Shown: positions 47,276-57,208 of the stretch, in pieces
How the letters are laid out: the number at the start of each line of letters is the position of its first letter
Numbering within the stretch: the stretch's first letter is position 1
Origin: Rhabdophis nuchalis
Taxonomy: Eukaryota > Chordata > Lepidosauria > Squamata > Natricidae
Reading direction: 5' to 3'
Length of the DNA: 64,000 nucleotides
Assembly (NCBI GenBank): GCA_039707465.1
Contig: CM077644.1
Location: forward strand, 79,382,875-79,446,874
The notes under the pieces: model-generated
The model's input: the letters and a program-made list of their open reading frames with translations, nothing else
Told to the model about the DNA's origin: nothing
Databases searched by the model: none
Program-made: the position numbers and the translations under genes

Positions 47276-48407
47276 TAGGTGGCGACCTTACCCGTGCCCG
47301 GTCAGATTCGGAGCAGGTGTTCCTCCAAACGCTCTCTAGGCATCTCCTTCGATGCTTCATCACCCTCAGCTCCTCAGAGAACCAAGGGGCCAGGGTGGAT
47401 CGGCGCCGAGTGAGAGGCCACAGAGGCACGACCCGATCCAGGGCCCCCATGGTCGCAGTATTCCAGGCGGCCACTAGGTCCTCAGTTGAGTCGCGGGTCA
47501 GGGTTGCGGGTATTGGCCCAAGCTCCATCTGGAACCTCTCAGGGTCCATCAGGCGCCTGGGGCGGAACCACCTCACCACTTCCGGTTCCGCCTCCCCGTG
47601 GTGGGGTGTAGCGGTTGGAAAGTCCAGCTGAAGGAGAGCGTGATCTGACCATGACAGGGGTTCGATGACTATTTCCCCTAAACCAAGATCACTCAACCTC
47701 TGGCCGGAGACGAAAACTAGGTCCAGCGTGTGTCCCCCAGTGTGGGTGGGGTCATGAATTAACTGGGTCAGATCCATGGCCGTCATGGAGGCCATGAACT
47801 CCCATGCCACCTCAGATGCTTCGCCTATCGATGGCAAGTTGAAGTCCCCCATGACTGATAGTCTGGGGGTATCAACTGCCACCTCAGCTATCACACTGAG
47901 AAGGTCGGGTAGGGCTGCTGACACGTAGCGGGGAGCCAGGTACACAATCAGCAAGCCCAACTGCCTCCCATGACCCCACTTCACACATAGAGATTCACAG
48001 CCGGCTGTCTGCGGCACAGTGGTCTCCCTCAGATCCAGACCCTCCTTCATAACGACCGCCACCCCCCCACCCCGACCCTGGGCTCGCGGCTGATGAAATG
48101 CCCGGTAACCTGGTGGGCACATTTCAACAAGGGGCACTCCCCCCTCCTGGCCCAACCAGGTCTCTGTAATACCCGCCAGGTCCGGCTCCCCCTCCACAAT
48201 CAGATGATGGATGAGGGGGGCTTTATTAACCACAGACCTGGTGTTACACAACATCAGCCGAAGACCCAGGCCCTGAGATCCTGAACCTCCTGGGTTGCAA
48301 GAGGAGCCATGAGGGCTGGAGCGTGCAGCCGTTCGCAAACAGTGGCTGTGCCCTCCCCTAATATGATATGGTCCTCGTCTCCCACCATACCTGCCCCTCC
48401 CACACAC
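47217..48407 (-). pseudogene. LINE APE-type endonuclease domain (ORF2 N-terminus)
   Basis: This 396-codon frame encodes the endonuclease that nicks target DNA for target-primed reverse transcription. The signature residues are in order: CNTRSV with Asn55, ITETWL with Glu82, GRGGGVAV at 111-118, GDFN at 187-190, THTGGHTLDLVF at 221-232 and SWSDH at 252-256. The frame then shifts near 47280. Beyond that point it reads out of frame and stops, whereas the true continuation (AIKPAKQNYFSALIASADNR) is in the adjacent frame at 47275-47063. The catalytic motifs survive but the protein can no longer join to the reverse transcriptase. Confidence 0.88.
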
Positions 48408-48430
48408 TGTCTTGATGGCGTGGCCCTCTG

Positions 48431-48742
48431 TTAAACTGACCCTCTCCCCTCCCCAATTCTAGACCCTACGCCCTCCCTGTCGGGACCGTCAGCCGACCTG
48501 GGAGTGTTCCCCAGTGGGTTATCATCCTCACCCATGACCCTAATTTCGGTTTGACCTTCCCCCTCCCTGGAACCCCTTAAGAACCGAATTAAAAATTTGA
48601 CTAAAAATCCCCTTAAGTTCCGCTTCGACCACCTCTCTTGATTCACGAATCCTTCATCGAGGTGGGCCCTCGTTAGAGCTGAGGGCCAAACCTGTGAGAG
48701 AGGGGACTCTCGCAGGGCGTGGAGGTCAGCTGCAGAGTACAT
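48431..48742 (-). pseudogene. 5' leader/ORF1-like frame of the L2-like LINE
   Basis: A 103-codon frame with a basic central stretch (ERWSKRNLRGFLVKFLIRFL), located upstream of the endonuclease frame. No zinc knuckle or esterase domain is visible, so assignment as ORF1 rests on position only. It may be simply the open 5' region of the element. Confidence 0.4.
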
Positions 48743-48815
48743 TAAATAGTCTGTGAAAGGTAGAGTGTCAGAGAGAAGGCGCCGCTTTGGTATAAGATGT
48801 CATTAGGGCCCATAG

Positions 48816-49567
48816 TTAAGGTTTACCAATAGGCCATATTGGTTCCAACCAAGCCTGCAGAACACTGAGCTGGTAGGCCACAGGGCCAAGTCACTAAGTT
48901 CTTTATTGGTGTGTTTCAGCGTTGTTCCACCTTCTGCGCAGGGTATGATAGAATGGGTGGTGGTAATATAGGCAATAATGGTGGGGATAATGGCAATAAT
49001 AGTAGTAATGATGATGATAAGTGGCCAAGGGGTTGGCCGGACTGCGTCTCTAGTGTCCTCCTGTGTCCTCTTCTATTTAAGTTTCATACAGTCATTGGTA
49101 ATCAACTTCCAGAATGAATAACAAACGTTTGATACCCTTCAAGAGTAAAATAAAGATGCAAATCAAAGTCTGACCTCAATTTTTGCAAGAAGCCCCAGAT
49201 ACAAAATACTGGCAAAGAAGGTGAATTAAGCAAGGTTGAAGTTGTTGAGGCAAATTAAATAAAATCAAAGTTGTCAAAATAAATTAAGCAGTGTGAATTC
49301 AATGAAGCAAATTATTAAAAGAGAACATTTTTTAAATGGCCCAAGTCAATTTCATCTCATTCTCTGCCAATGATTACAACCTTTATATTTTTATCCCTAG
49401 ATCTGAATAACTTCCCACATTTCAGCTAAAATCTGTGACCTTCCCATAAAGAGGACACCTGTGATTTTGGGCAAATGGATTAGAACCGGCAGAATGCCAC
49501 CTCTGAATAATATGCTAAGGGATTTTGACGACTTCGCTGTAGTAGTTAGTGGTTAGGAGTCAGTTAG
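48816..49567. other. Intronic unique DNA with imperfect triplet repeats
   Basis: Imperfect (GGTAAT/AATGATG)-type triplet stretches occur at 48955-49020. Nothing else recognised. Confidence 0.4.
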
Positions 49568-49795
49568 CTATACCAATAGCACTTAGACTTATATACCACT
49601 TCAGTGCTTTACAACCCTCTCTAAATGGTTTACAGAGTCAGCATATTTCCCCCAACAATTTGGTTCCTCATTTTACCCATCTCGGAAGGATGCAGGACTG
49701 AGTCAACCTTGAGCCTTGTGAGATTTGAACTGCCAAATTGCAGTCAGTTGAAGTAGCCTAGTGTACTGCAATGTAACCACTGCACCACCAGGGCT
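49568..49795 (-). mobile_element. tRNA-derived SINE with L2/MIR-like tail, full-length copy
   Basis: On the minus strand it starts agccctggtggtgcagtggt (A-box-like), has cagttcaaatctc (B-box-like) about 60 bp on, then a body containing ttgttgggggaaatatgctg, and ends gtctaagtgctattgg. The short direct repeat agttag flanks it (49562-49567 and 49796-49801). Two shorter copies lie at 43345-43492 and 50161-50270. The Pol III promoter boxes are diverged from consensus, so transcription is doubtful. Confidence 0.82.
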
Positions 49796-50160
49796 AGTTA
49801 GAGCATCCCTTTGAAGCTGCTTCACAAACTAATGCACTCTCCTCATTTGAAGAATAAGATGTGGCACCTGCATTGCTTTGACTATTTGGTTTGATTGGAT
49901 AAGGGACTAGAAAAAGCAGCTAAGAGAGAACATGCTGATGTTTATTGTAAACAATGTTCGAATTCTTCTGGAAAACTAAATTGATTTTGGCTAGTACATA
50001 AGCACTAGCTTGTTGGCATTGTGTATGGCTAACAAGCAAGCAAGAAGTGGCTTAGCAGAGAAGGAACAGAGGTGCAGTTACTGACTTGTATCTTGGATTG
50101 GTAGATGCATATGAAATTTGAAAAATGTAAGAAAGCACTGATGGAATACACTGATAAAAA

Positions 50161-50270
50161 AGCACTTAGACTTATATATTGCTTCATAGGGATTTATATC
50201 ACTCTCTGAGAAGTCTACAATGTCAGAATATTGCCCCCAACAATCTGAGTCCTCATTTTACTGACCTCCC
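50161..50270 (-). mobile_element. tRNA-derived SINE with L2/MIR-like tail, fragment
   Basis: Carries the terminal block agcacttagacttatatatt and the body block ttgcccccaacaatctgagt in plus-strand reading, homologous to 49568-49795. It is more diverged and lacks the tRNA-like head. Confidence 0.68.
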
Positions 50271-50436
50271 ATCTAAGGCAGACTTTGAAATTTTGGTTTT
50301 CTGAACAAAGATGATCAAGACAAATGTGGTTTTAATGATGCCAGAATGTTGTTATTAAGCCTGTCTGTATCTATAATATCTGAGCATTTAAAGTAAAATG
50401 CCATTATCAACAGTAGTTAGGGAGATAATTACTATA

Positions 50437-50510
50437 CTTATTTATTTATTTATTTATATTTATTTATTTATTTATCAAATTTGTATGTCATCTTGCGTTG
50501 TGAGGTGATA
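50437..50510 (-). mobile_element. Degraded LINE tail with (TTTA)n
   Basis: (ttta)n followed by tcaaatttgtatgtcatctt matches the order tail, then 'aaatttgtataccgcc' seen in intact L2 ends (for example 56810-56860), but the GC hairpin is eroded. Confidence 0.5.
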
Positions 50511-51720
50511 TTTTAACTAGATCAATAGTGACAGAGAAAGATAACTGTACAAATAGAATGATTTTTTTCAGCATTCCCCACCACAATGGAGATTGCTCCA
50601 CTATATTATCCTTGCCAATATATTGGAAGAAGAAATCACACGAACTGGCTTTGCAAACTTGATAATCCATTCCAAAGCCCAACAATTCACCGATATACAA
50701 TGTACTAATGATTATGGAGTGTTTAGAACTATAATGTTTTAGTCCATTAATGACTGAGCAACTGTTCACTATCTACTATCAATAGTTGACTCCCTTATCT
50801 TCCTGACTGTGTGGAGAACCATTGGGGTTGACTACCCATTTCTACTGGCCAATTTTCTTATATAGATATCCATTTTTCTGATAATAATTTTGATTGGGGG
50901 TAAATCCTTTATTTTTCTAACACTTGTCAACATAGATTATATGAAGAAAGAGTATTTTCGTTCCTGAGCGCTTCCAAAAAAGATTTCCCTTCCTATTCCT
51001 CTTGCATATCAAAGGGGAACACAACCAGGCAGTTCAAAATGACAATTGCCACTGAAGCACACACTTTGAGTAGGAAATAGTAATTGAATTTTTCATAGCT
51101 GAGGAGATTTCGCCGGCTGACATTCACCCCTGCAAGAGGAATGCATACAGACCTCCATGTAGTGAATGTTGGATGCATTCTTTGAACACTGACTTTAAAG
51201 CTAGACCTTATGGCAGCCAGCAGGAATAACTATTAACAAAGAGAATGCACAGATCACAATTGAACTGGTCTGCAAAGGCTGATGACCCGCATGATACAAT
51301 TTGAAAAGAAATCTCTGTATTAGAAGTTTAGTGACTAACTACCCACTAAAACCATATGGACAGAAAGCTGTGATGGCTAACAAAGAAGCATTGCACTCTC
51401 TCAGATCGTAAGAATAGCTACATCATTCTGGAAAGTCTCTATCCATCGTGAGGAAGACTTAAAAGGAAGGAACATATGTTTTTTGTAAAAATAAAAGATT
51501 AAAAAGCAGCTGTCTTACATGTGACTTTATTATGATGATGTTTTGGGACACCCAGGAATAAATCTCATCAAACTCTCTGGGATTTTTCCCCTTATTAAGA
51601 TCTGTTGAGGTTTTCCCATACTTTTATGTGGTAAGGAATTGCTTGTTAATTTACCAATTAATACTAAACCAAAGCAAAAAGGGAAGCAGTCAAAAGATAT
51701 AATAAAATCATTCAGAACTC
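50511..51720. other. Intronic unique DNA
   Basis: No recognised repeats. The minus-strand frames at 50488-50769 and 50993-51178 lack domains and splice context. Confidence 0.4.
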
Positions 51721-51723
51721 CAA

Positions 51724-51780
51724 TTCTCTCTCTCTCTCTCTTTCATTAAAATTATAATAAATAATAATAATAATAATAAA
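51724..51780. repeat. (TC)n and (AAT)n simple repeats at the LINE 3' end
   Basis: (ct)9 at 51724-51743, then taataaataataataataat ending at the LINE terminus. In LINE orientation the (ATT)n would be its 3' tail. Confidence 0.8.
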
Positions 51781-53605
51781 TTTTATTTGTTACCCGCTCT
51801 CTCTCCCCAGAGGGACTCGAGGCGGGGCACAGGAAAATTAAAAAAACAATAAACACAAACAGAATACATAATTTAAAATCACAATTAAACAAATCCTGCG
51901 CTAAAAACATCTATAAAAAACTAAAAAACTGTCCCTAAAACCCCTAAACACTACAAATAATTAAAATTACCCTAAAACCCCAGGACAAGGAGGCTATCCC
52001 AAGCCGGCCAGACGGAAAAAGTAGGTTTTCAATTTGAGACGGAAGGAGCGGAGGTCCGTGGTCATCCTAATATCGGGGGGAAGGTCGTTCCAGAGGGCCG
52101 GGCCCGCCACAGAGAGAGCCCTTCCCCTGGGTGTCGCCCGCTGACACAGTCTAGTGGACGGCACCCGGAGAAGCCCCGCTCTGTGGGAGCGAATCGGCCG
52201 TGAGGATGTATGGGGCAGGATCCGATCCTGCAGATAGCTAGGTCCCGAGCCATGGAGCGCTTTAAAGATGATAATTAACACCTTGAAGCGCACCCGGAAG
52301 ACGACAGGTAGCCAGTGCAGCTCGCGTAAGAGCGGTGTTACATGGGTGGACCTAGCGGTCCCCATAATTGCTCGCGCGGCTGCATTCTGGACTAGCTGAA
52401 GCCTCCGGGTGCACCTCAAGGGCAGCCCCATGTAGAGAGAGTTACAATAGTCCAGTCGGGATGTCACGAGAGCATGAGTGACTGTGCAAAGGGCGTCCCG
52501 ATCCAATAGGGGGCGCAATTGGCGAACCAGGCGAACCTGGTAAAACGCTCTCCTGGCCACGGCTGTCACTTGATCTTCCATGGACAGCCGGGCATCCAGG
52601 AGGACACCCAAATTGCGCACCCCATCCACAGGGGCAAGATGTTCGCCCCCTATGGCCAGCGATGGAATGAGCTGGTTGAACCGGGCAGCCGGAAACCACA
52701 GCCACTCGGTCTTGGTCGGGTTGAGCCTGAGTCCATTACTTCCCATCCAGATCCGTACAGCTTCCAGGCACTGGCACATCACCGCTACAGCATCGTTGGG
52801 GTGGTTTGGGGTAGAAATGTACAGCTGTGTATCATCAGCGTACAGATGGTACTCTACCCCAAAACCACGGATGATCTCACCCAGCGGCTTCATGTATGTG
52901 TTGAACAGGAGGGGCGAGAGGACCGACCCCTGAGGCACCCCACATGCGAGGGGTCTCGCGGTCGATCTCTGCCCCCCTGCCAACACAAATTGCGATCGGC
53001 CAGAGAGGTAGGAGGAGAACCACCGTAAAACGGTGCCTCCCACCCCCAACCCCCCCAGCCGATGCAATAGGATACCATGGTCGATGGTATCGAAAGCCGC
53101 CGAGAGGTCTAATAGGACCAGGATGGAGGAACAACCCCCATCTCTGGCCCTCCAGAGATCATCGACCAACGCGACCAATGCCGTCTCGGTGCTATGCCCG
53201 GGCCGAAAGCCGGACTGGCGCGGATCTAGATAATCAACTTCCTCCAGGTGACGGGGAAACTGTTGTGCCACCACACTCTCGACAACCTTCGCCAGAAAGG
53301 GAAGGTTGGAGACTGGACGGTAGTTGTTCAAAAGAGCTGGATCCAAAGAGGGCTTCTTAAGGAGGGGCCTCACCATCGCTTCTTTTAGGGAAGCAGGCAA
53401 GGCACCCTCACTCAAGGATGCGTTGACAACCTCTTGGAGCCAGCCTCGTGTCACCTCCCAGGATGCCAGTACAAGCCAGGAGGGACACGGGTCCAATAAA
53501 CATGTGGTGGCTCGCAGTCGCCCACGTAGCCTGTCCATATCCTCGGAAGTAACGGAGTCAAACTCCTCCCAAACAAGATCTCTCTCGTGGCATCCCACTG
53601 GGCCA
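51781..53605 (-). mobile_element. 5'-truncated L2-like LINE with open RT frame
   Basis: The minus-strand element begins inside the region just before the reverse transcriptase (near 53605) and runs to a 3' end carrying gcctcgagtccctctgggg-type hairpin sequence at 51790-51830 and an (ATT)n tail. It lacks the endonuclease and leader found in the longer copy at 45261-48809. Coding identity to that copy is high. No target duplication was identified with confidence, so both limits are approximate. Confidence 0.87.
51994..53598 (-). CDS. L2-like LINE reverse transcriptase, 534 codons, uninterrupted
   Basis: Encodes the reverse-transcriptase half of a LINE ORF2, which copies element RNA at a nicked target. 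Visible motifs: PLLKKPSLDPALLNNYRPVSNL (78-99), QSGFRPGHSTETAL (128-141), motif A LDLSAAFDTIDH (163-174, catalytic Asp170), motif B GVPQGSVLSPLLF (220-232), motif C YADD (253-256), then NLGVLLDARLS and the C-terminal RALSVAGPALWNDLPPDIR block. The chosen start is simply the first Met in the truncated frame; the native protein would continue N-terminally into the endonuclease. No stop or frameshift interrupts it, unlike the neighbouring copy. It lacks an endonuclease, so it is unlikely to move by itself. Expression, if any, would come from NEGR1 intronic transcription, because the strand is the same. Confidence 0.85.
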   Translation of the reverse strand: MGCHERDLVWEEFDSVTSEDMDRLRGRLRATTCLLDPCPSWLVLASWEVTRGWLQEVVNASLSEGALPASLKEAMVRPLLKKPSLDPALLNNYRPVSNLPFLAKVVESVVAQQFPRHLEEVDYLDPRQSGFRPGHSTETALVALVDDLWRARDGGCSSILVLLDLSAAFDTIDHGILLHRLGGLGVGGTVLRWFSSYLSGRSQFVLAGGQRSTARPLACGVPQGSVLSPLLFNTYMKPLGEIIRGFGVEYHLYADDTQLYISTPNHPNDAVAVMCQCLEAVRIWMGSNGLRLNPTKTEWLWFPAARFNQLIPSLAIGGEHLAPVDGVRNLGVLLDARLSMEDQVTAVARRAFYQVRLVRQLRPLLDRDALCTVTHALVTSRLDYCNSLYMGLPLRCTRRLQLVQNAAARAIMGTARSTHVTPLLRELHWLPVVFRVRFKVLIIIFKALHGSGPSYLQDRILPHTSSRPIRSHRAGLLRVPSTRLCQRATPRGRALSVAGPALWNDLPPDIRMTTDLRSFRLKLKTYFFRLAGLG

Positions 53606-53639
53606 TGAATGGGGGCTAGCTCGTTAATCTTGAAGTTTC

Positions 53640-53674
53640 TCTCATCTATATCTATCTATCTGTCTGTCTGTCTG
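53640..53674. repeat. (TCTA)n-(TCTG)n microsatellite
   Basis: tctatatctatctatctgtc and tgtctgtctgtt, about 8 tetranucleotide units with an A-to-G switch. Confidence 0.85.
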
Positions 53675-55212
53675 TTAAATCTATGCTATCTAGCTCATCT
53701 ATCTTTAGCCTATTTTTCATTCAAATTAACCATAATGTTGAACTTTAGCATAGGAAGTTCCTTTAGTCCTGGTTCTCTTAAAGTTACCAGAGCATAGAAC
53801 TACATCCCAACAGACTATTTTCCTTGGAACAATCCTCATAAAACTCAATAGATCTTATATTGAGTTTATTACAAAGCGCAACTAGGCTCCATGTTTATTT
53901 TATAATACTGCGTTAATCGCCATTACAAACAAAAATACTCCAATGTTTGCTAATTAAAGTCCTTTTTTAAGCTTAGCCGAGTACAAAACACATGAGATAT
54001 AGTAATATTAATAGGAGAAAAGCAGAAAGGTGCATCACATTCTGTTTTCTTTGTGGTTGTACAGTCCCCTGAGTTGGCAATTTAATTGTGTTTTGAATAG
54101 CAGACTTAAATTCAATTCCTTATTCTCCTTGTAAGAGGAAATCAGTGGCACAGCTGTCACCCACTTGACAGTACTTGCTTCTTATTATGCACAGAGTATG
54201 AGATGAACAAAACACAATTTTTACTCCACATGGAGAACTTTTACCAACTACCTTCTATTTCCAAGAACAAAAAATTAGCCCCCAATTCAAAAACTTTTGT
54301 TTGCACAAGCAGCACTTTCAGTTATAAACCTCAGCAATCAAAAGCATTCTTAAAGATGCAGAAGCAAGAGAGCAGTGGGGTAGTTTTAAATATGTCTTTG
54401 GATTTCAAAGGAAAATTTAATTAGAAATTGGTATGACAAACCAACTTTTGATTTATATCAAAAATCAAACCAAGAAGACCAAGCACAATGAATGGTGTGT
54501 GTGTGTGTGGGGGGGGGGTGTTTAAATAAAAAAATCGTATTTAAACAGTTAATCTGTGTAGGAGGCAATTGAGATTGTTGTGACTTCTTCCACAAAGATT
54601 AAGAGAAAATTACACAAATCCACTTTTCTCTGTATGGTGGAAGTTTAAAATCACATCCAATTGTAAAAACACAAATGCACCAAATTCTACCATTTATCCT
54701 TTGTTTGTTTTTAAATGGTGCTATTTAGGAAGGGTAGTTTCAAGTAAGGAAATGAAATATTTAGATGCCTTCTATTGCTGCAACATCAGACAACTCTAAT
54801 GCGCCAGGAAGAAAAATAAGCTGCAGTTGTTTGAAATGTACAACTTTTTGTTATGTTACCTGTTACACTCACAGTATTACTTTATCTTAGAATTTGTGAT
54901 GGGCTGCAAGTTGACTTTATTGCCTGAACTGGAAGACATGAATCTTCAAAACCAAAAGAAATCAGCAATTCATTTTATCTCCCAATGTACCAAAGTTCTC
55001 AGTATATGCTAATGTATGTTCAAGTCAAGGATATGGCACTATATTAGTAATATAATATAATAGCAGATGGATATATGCTGTATTGCTATCCCTTTGTTAA
55101 TAAGGCCTATCACAGCTGGATGGTGCAATTTCACTGGTAGAAAATAAAAGCTGAAGAGGTTTCATTTTGGGGAATTACACTATGAGCTGACTTGCTTTGT
55201 TCCGTGACAGTT
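53675..55212. other. Intronic unique DNA with a (GT)n-G9 tract
   Basis: (GT)8 followed by G9 at 54494-54518. No genes or mobile elements recognised. Open frames of 60-75 codons lack domains. Confidence 0.4.
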
Positions 55213-55297
55213 AATCTTATTTATTTAATTTATTTATTTATTTTAATCGCATTTGTATACCGCCCTATCTCCCTAGTGGGACTCAGGGCAGTGATCT
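55213..55297 (-). mobile_element. L2-like LINE 3' tail
   Basis: (ttta)n then atcgcatttgtataccgccc and tatctccctagtgggactca (plus-strand reading) is the inverse of the L2-type terminus. Only the last 60-70 bases plus tail are present. Confidence 0.72.
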
Positions 55298-55377
55298 TGA
55301 TATTAATTCCTTTCATACATGAACATATAAAAGTGATTTATATCTCCAAAGAATCCCAATCAAAATACGTTTTAAAG

Positions 55378-55625
55378 TTATTTATTTATTTAATTAACTT
55401 ATTCAATTTCTATAGTGGCCCATCTTAGGCAAGGGAGTCCGGATGGTGAACAATCATAAAACAATTAAAAAGAATTAAAACATAACACAAATTAAATATA
55501 TATGCCAGCTAAGGAAAAAAGTATCATAGATGTCAACCTAGCTAGGAAACAGGACTTCTTCATGCCATCGGGGCTTCCAGCCTGGGCACAAAGCCAGGTC
55601 TTCAAGAGAAATTGTTTTTAGACTA
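55378..55625 (-). mobile_element. Second LINE 3' end, related L2/CR1 subfamily
   Basis: The plus strand shows (ttta)n, then caatttctatagtggcccat and aaggga (the terminal hairpin zone). It is followed by a 3' UTR and an end of coding sequence that reads on the minus strand as 'LEDLALCPGWKP', like the C-terminus of LINE ORF2. The sequence differs from the other L2 tails here, so it is a distinct subfamily. Confidence 0.6.
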
Positions 55626-56139
55626 TTGTTGTGAATACTCGAAATAAAAATATGAATATTAAAAAAAAATATGATTATTACCTGCCACTGAAAAGTTGAG
55701 CTTTATTGGTAAGACTGCTTGTATGAAACTGGACCCACCAATGCTCTTAAGCCTAAATATTTCCCACTAATTAGGTAGGGTCTATTTTCTTGGACTGGAT
55801 TGCTTCCAACTAATACAGAATGATGCTCATAGATGTGCTGTAAGTAGATAAATTTTATTTTATTTTATCAGATTCTATAGACTTTATCATATTCTATACA
55901 AACAGTCTCACATTTGTCTTGCAGACAGTATTACAGACACCCATAGAGTTCCTCTTTTTCTAGGAATAAAAATAACAGGAAGAAACATTTGATGAATCCA
56001 GCAATGTATTTACTGGTTGTGATTTGCAACCACATTTTAAATAGAAAAGTTCCACAAAAGAGTAACAGTACAAATATTGTGGTTTGCCAAGATCAGAATA
56101 CTAAATTTGCTTGCTCTGATTGGGCTAGTTCTACTAGAT

Positions 56140-56261
56140 CAGGGGTCTGCAAAGTTGGCTCTTTTAAGACTGGTAGACTTCAATTCCCCAGCTATGCTGG
56201 CTGGGGAATTCTGGGAGTTGAAGTCCACCAGTCTTAAAAGAGCCAACTTTGCAGACCCCTG
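56140..56261. mobile_element. Palindromic hAT MITE with perfect 8-bp duplication (122 bp)
   Basis: caggggtctgcaaagttggc and its exact inverse gccaactttgcagacccctg bound the element, which folds almost completely into one hairpin around agctatgctggct. The duplication tactagat is perfect at 56132-56139 and 56262-56269. It is the best preserved of the 'acttcaa.tcccag' MITEs in the window and so probably the youngest. Confidence 0.92.
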
Positions 56262-56543
56262 TACTAGATAATTGTTCCATCAGCCATTTCACTATTCCCA
56301 AAGATGGTACTGGAACAGGGTGAGTATGGACCACCTCAAACTCCAATTGCCAAGCCTGAAGCTGACCTGACTGGGCCAATTTCCTTTTCTTTGGGGAGGG
56401 GGGGTCTTTCCTATCAGGATTTCTTTCCATATGGCTTCAGACTGACACATCTTGGGGGTGGAAGGGGGAGAGATAGATGTGAGTTGCAGTCAAAATAACA
56501 TAGCCTTCCGATGAGTCAGGGACATTCCAACAGCTGGCTGACT

Positions 56544-56579
56544 AGAGGAGGAGGAGGAGGAGGAGGAGGAGGAGGAGGG
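56544..56579. repeat. (GGA)n microsatellite
   Basis: Eleven to twelve GAG/GGA units. The purine-only strand could form G-rich structures. Confidence 0.9.
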
Positions 56580-56809
56580 ACAACGTAACCAGGCAACTAG
56601 CTAGTATGCAGATTGGATGCAGATGCAGATGCACAATGTGATTTATTGTTTTGAAAAAAAAACCAGGAAACTTTTTTTTTAATGTGGTGAAAAGCGCGGT
56701 AATATTTAGAATTGGCTTTCCACCACTAGTGCCAAGATGATGTCACCTAATAAAGCTGTTTTTTGGGGAATAAACTTGCCTCAGAGTTTTATCTACAATG
56801 GGGTTACTA

Positions 56810-57202
56810 TTATTTATCATATTTATCATATTTGTATACCGCCCTATCTCCCCGAAGGGACTCAGGGCGGTGCACAGAAATATAAAAACAGTACATACAA
56901 AAACAGTTAAAATAAATTAAATTTAGAGTCTGTGCTAAAATTTAGTTAAAACCATTAAAATCAATTAAAACTATACCAATTAAAACTATACCAGGCCGGC
57001 CACATGAAATAGATGTGTTTTTAGTGCCCGGCGGAAGAGGCGTAGGTCCCCAATGGTACGAAGGTCAGGGGGTAGGTCGTTCCAGAGGGCAGGACCTGCC
57101 ACAGAGAAGGCTCTCCCCCTGGGGGCCACCTGCCGGCATTGTCCGGCAGATGGTACCCTGAGGAGGCCCACTCTGTGGGAGCGGACAGGTCCAAGGGAGG
57201 TA
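56810..57202 (-). mobile_element. 5'-truncated L2-like LINE, C-terminus and 3' UTR
   Basis: The minus-strand frame 57171-56986 gives LLRVPSAGQCRQVAPRGRAF, SVAGPALWNDLPPDLRTI and the ending FRRALKTHLFHVAGLV, the ORF2 C-terminus. The 3' UTR and the complete gtataccgccctatctcccc hairpin follow. ttacta occurs on both sides (56804-56809 and 57203-57208), a plausible short target duplication. Confidence 0.85.
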
Positions 57203-57208
57203 TTACTA

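Larger units (their letters stand above)
45261..48809 (-). mobile_element. Near-full-length L2-like LINE, inactive
   Basis: A minus-strand element of about 3.5 kb. In order from its 5' end it has a leader with a 103-codon frame (48742-48431), an APE-type endonuclease frame (48407-47217), a broken reverse-transcriptase frame (about 47275-46235) and the C-terminal domain (46124-45438). The 3' end carries the 'accgccctgagtc...agggcgg' hairpin (45290-45325). The flanks share ccatag (45255-45260 and 48810-48815), possibly a short target duplication, so the 5' limit is approximate. It is dead: at least three frameshifts or stops, a deletion of about 30 bases in the reverse transcriptase, and a nested insertion at 46891-46956. 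It lies in the NEGR1 intron in the gene's own orientation. Confidence 0.88.

Noticed and set aside
45454..47631. Plus-strand open frames opposite the LINE
   Set aside because: They are antisense shadows of the ORF2 reading frame in GC-rich LINE sequence.
52519..53608. Plus-strand frames up to 169 codons opposite the second LINE
   Set aside because: Antisense shadows of the intact reverse-transcriptase frame, with no independent domain.
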